From Cardiobacteriaceae bacterium (GTDB lineage Bacteria > Pseudomonadota > Gammaproteobacteria > Cardiobacteriales > Cardiobacteriaceae): a DNA stretch of 62,050 bases. The first letter of the stretch is position 1; each line of letters begins with the position of its first letter. Positions 61,667 to 62,050 of this stretch are shown one piece after another. The notes beneath the pieces are model-generated. The model made no database searches. It was not told the origin of the DNA and worked only from the letters and a program-made list of their open reading frames with translations. The stretch is taken from positions 1 to 62,050 of the forward strand of contig JAUNEA010000009.1 of the NCBI GenBank assembly GCA_030525785.1, written 5' to 3'. The position numbers and the translations under genes are program-made.

Positions 61667-61981
61667 TTACTGTAAGTCGATTTGAACGTCAACACCTGCA
61701 GCCAAATCTAACTTCATCAAAGCATCAACAGTTTTGTCTGTAGGGTCAATGATGTCCATAATACGCTTATGAGTACGTAACTCATATTGATCACGAGCAT
61801 CTTTGTTAACATGTGGAGAAATCAATACAGTATAAATCTCCTTCTTTACAGGTAAAGGTACTGGACCTTTAACCTGAGCACCTGCACGTTTAGCAGTCTC
61901 CACAATTTGCTTAGCTGACAAATCAATTAAGCGGTGATCGTAAGACTTTAAACTGATGCGAATTTTTTGCGTAGTTGCCAT
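61667..61981 (-). CDS. rpsJ: 30S ribosomal protein S10
   Basis: 104 aa, [43 protein letters not shown] near the start. Also known as NusE in antitermination. It follows tuf by 16 nt. An 86-nt gap with a hairpin separates it from rplC. Confidence 0.99.
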   Translation of the reverse strand: MATTQKIRISLKSYDHRLIDLSAKQIVETAKRAGAQVKGPVPLPVKKEIYTVLISPHVNKDARDQYELRTHKRIMDIIDPTDKTVDALMKLDLAAGVDVQIDLQ

Positions 61982-61997
61982 TATCGTCTACCTCAAA

Positions 61998-62050
61998 TTA
62001 TTCAACAATTTTTGCGACGACGCCAGCGCCAACGGTACGACCACCTTCAC
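61998..62050 (-). CDS. tuf: Elongation factor Tu, C-terminal fragment
   Basis: The last 16 codons: EGGRTVGAGVVAKIVE then TAA, the invariant C-terminus of EF-Tu. The gene extends beyond the window. tuf immediately before rpsJ matches the str-S10 arrangement. Confidence 0.93.
   Translation of the reverse strand, partial: EGGRTVGAGVVAKIVE

Overview
The window comes from a gammaproteobacterium with moderately low GC. The evidence is the fabA-fabB pair, a zipA-like gene directly before ligA, rlmM, the thrS-infC-rpmI-rplT / pheS-pheT-ihfA order and the classic S10-spc-alpha ribosomal protein cluster. A host near Cardiobacteriales (oral or animal-associated gammaproteobacteria) fits, but that is inference. 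The most striking property is a palindrome, CAAAGCGCTTTG (core AAGCGCTT). I counted about 150 cores by eye in 62 kb, where about one would be expected by chance. It lies inside genes in all frames (read as QSAL, KRF or KAL) and between genes, on average every 350 bp up to 48.6 kb. It is about four times rarer in the ribosomal cluster and rare in one block that looks acquired.

Layout. 1-53: start of glmS. 239-8528 (minus strand): tRNA-Arg and a five-gene SWIM / DUF5691 / MoxR AAA+ / DUF5682 / VWA cluster, resembling E. coli yehL-yehM-yehP-yehQ, with a secreted DUF3298 protein inserted in it. 8.7-11.3 kb: scpB, rluB, lipA. 11.46-11.71 kb: a compact element with 18-bp terminal inverted repeats and five hairpins. 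11.7-19.4 kb: aromatic aminotransferase, RDD protein, L,D-transpeptidase, fabA, fabB, a secreted unknown, queH, prmC. 19.5-22.6 kb: monomeric isocitrate dehydrogenase and a DUF1963 gene that carry Neisseriaceae DNA uptake sequences, abutting a decapitated vapC. 22.9-29.5 kb: an ArsC/Spx-like gene, a TonB-dependent receptor with a perfect Zur-type operator on its promoter, and a FecBCDE-type metal-chelate ABC transporter. 29.7-36.3 kb: an orphan PilW-like minor pilin, three tRNAs, a BaiN-type flavoprotein, a YgjV-like protein, rlmM, rpmA-rplU, a TSUP permease and engB. 36.4-48.4 kb: cytochrome c4, zipA-like, ligA, a histidine phosphatase, thrS-infC-rpmI-rplT, DUF2798, pheS-pheT-ihfA and comEA. 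48.6-62.05 kb (minus strand): rplQ back to rpsJ and the end of tuf.

How the parts fit. The right half is translation machinery with short spacings and overlapping stop/start codons. A separate strong promoter precedes rpsM, rpmJ is missing from its usual place, and a terminator-like hairpin lies between rpsJ and rplC. The metal-uptake block looks zinc-responsive. ComEA and the minor pilin hint at natural transformation, which matches the trace of Neisseriaceae DNA and raises the possibility that the abundant palindrome is an uptake or genome-marking signal. No CRISPR array, rRNA gene, intact transposase or phage gene was seen.
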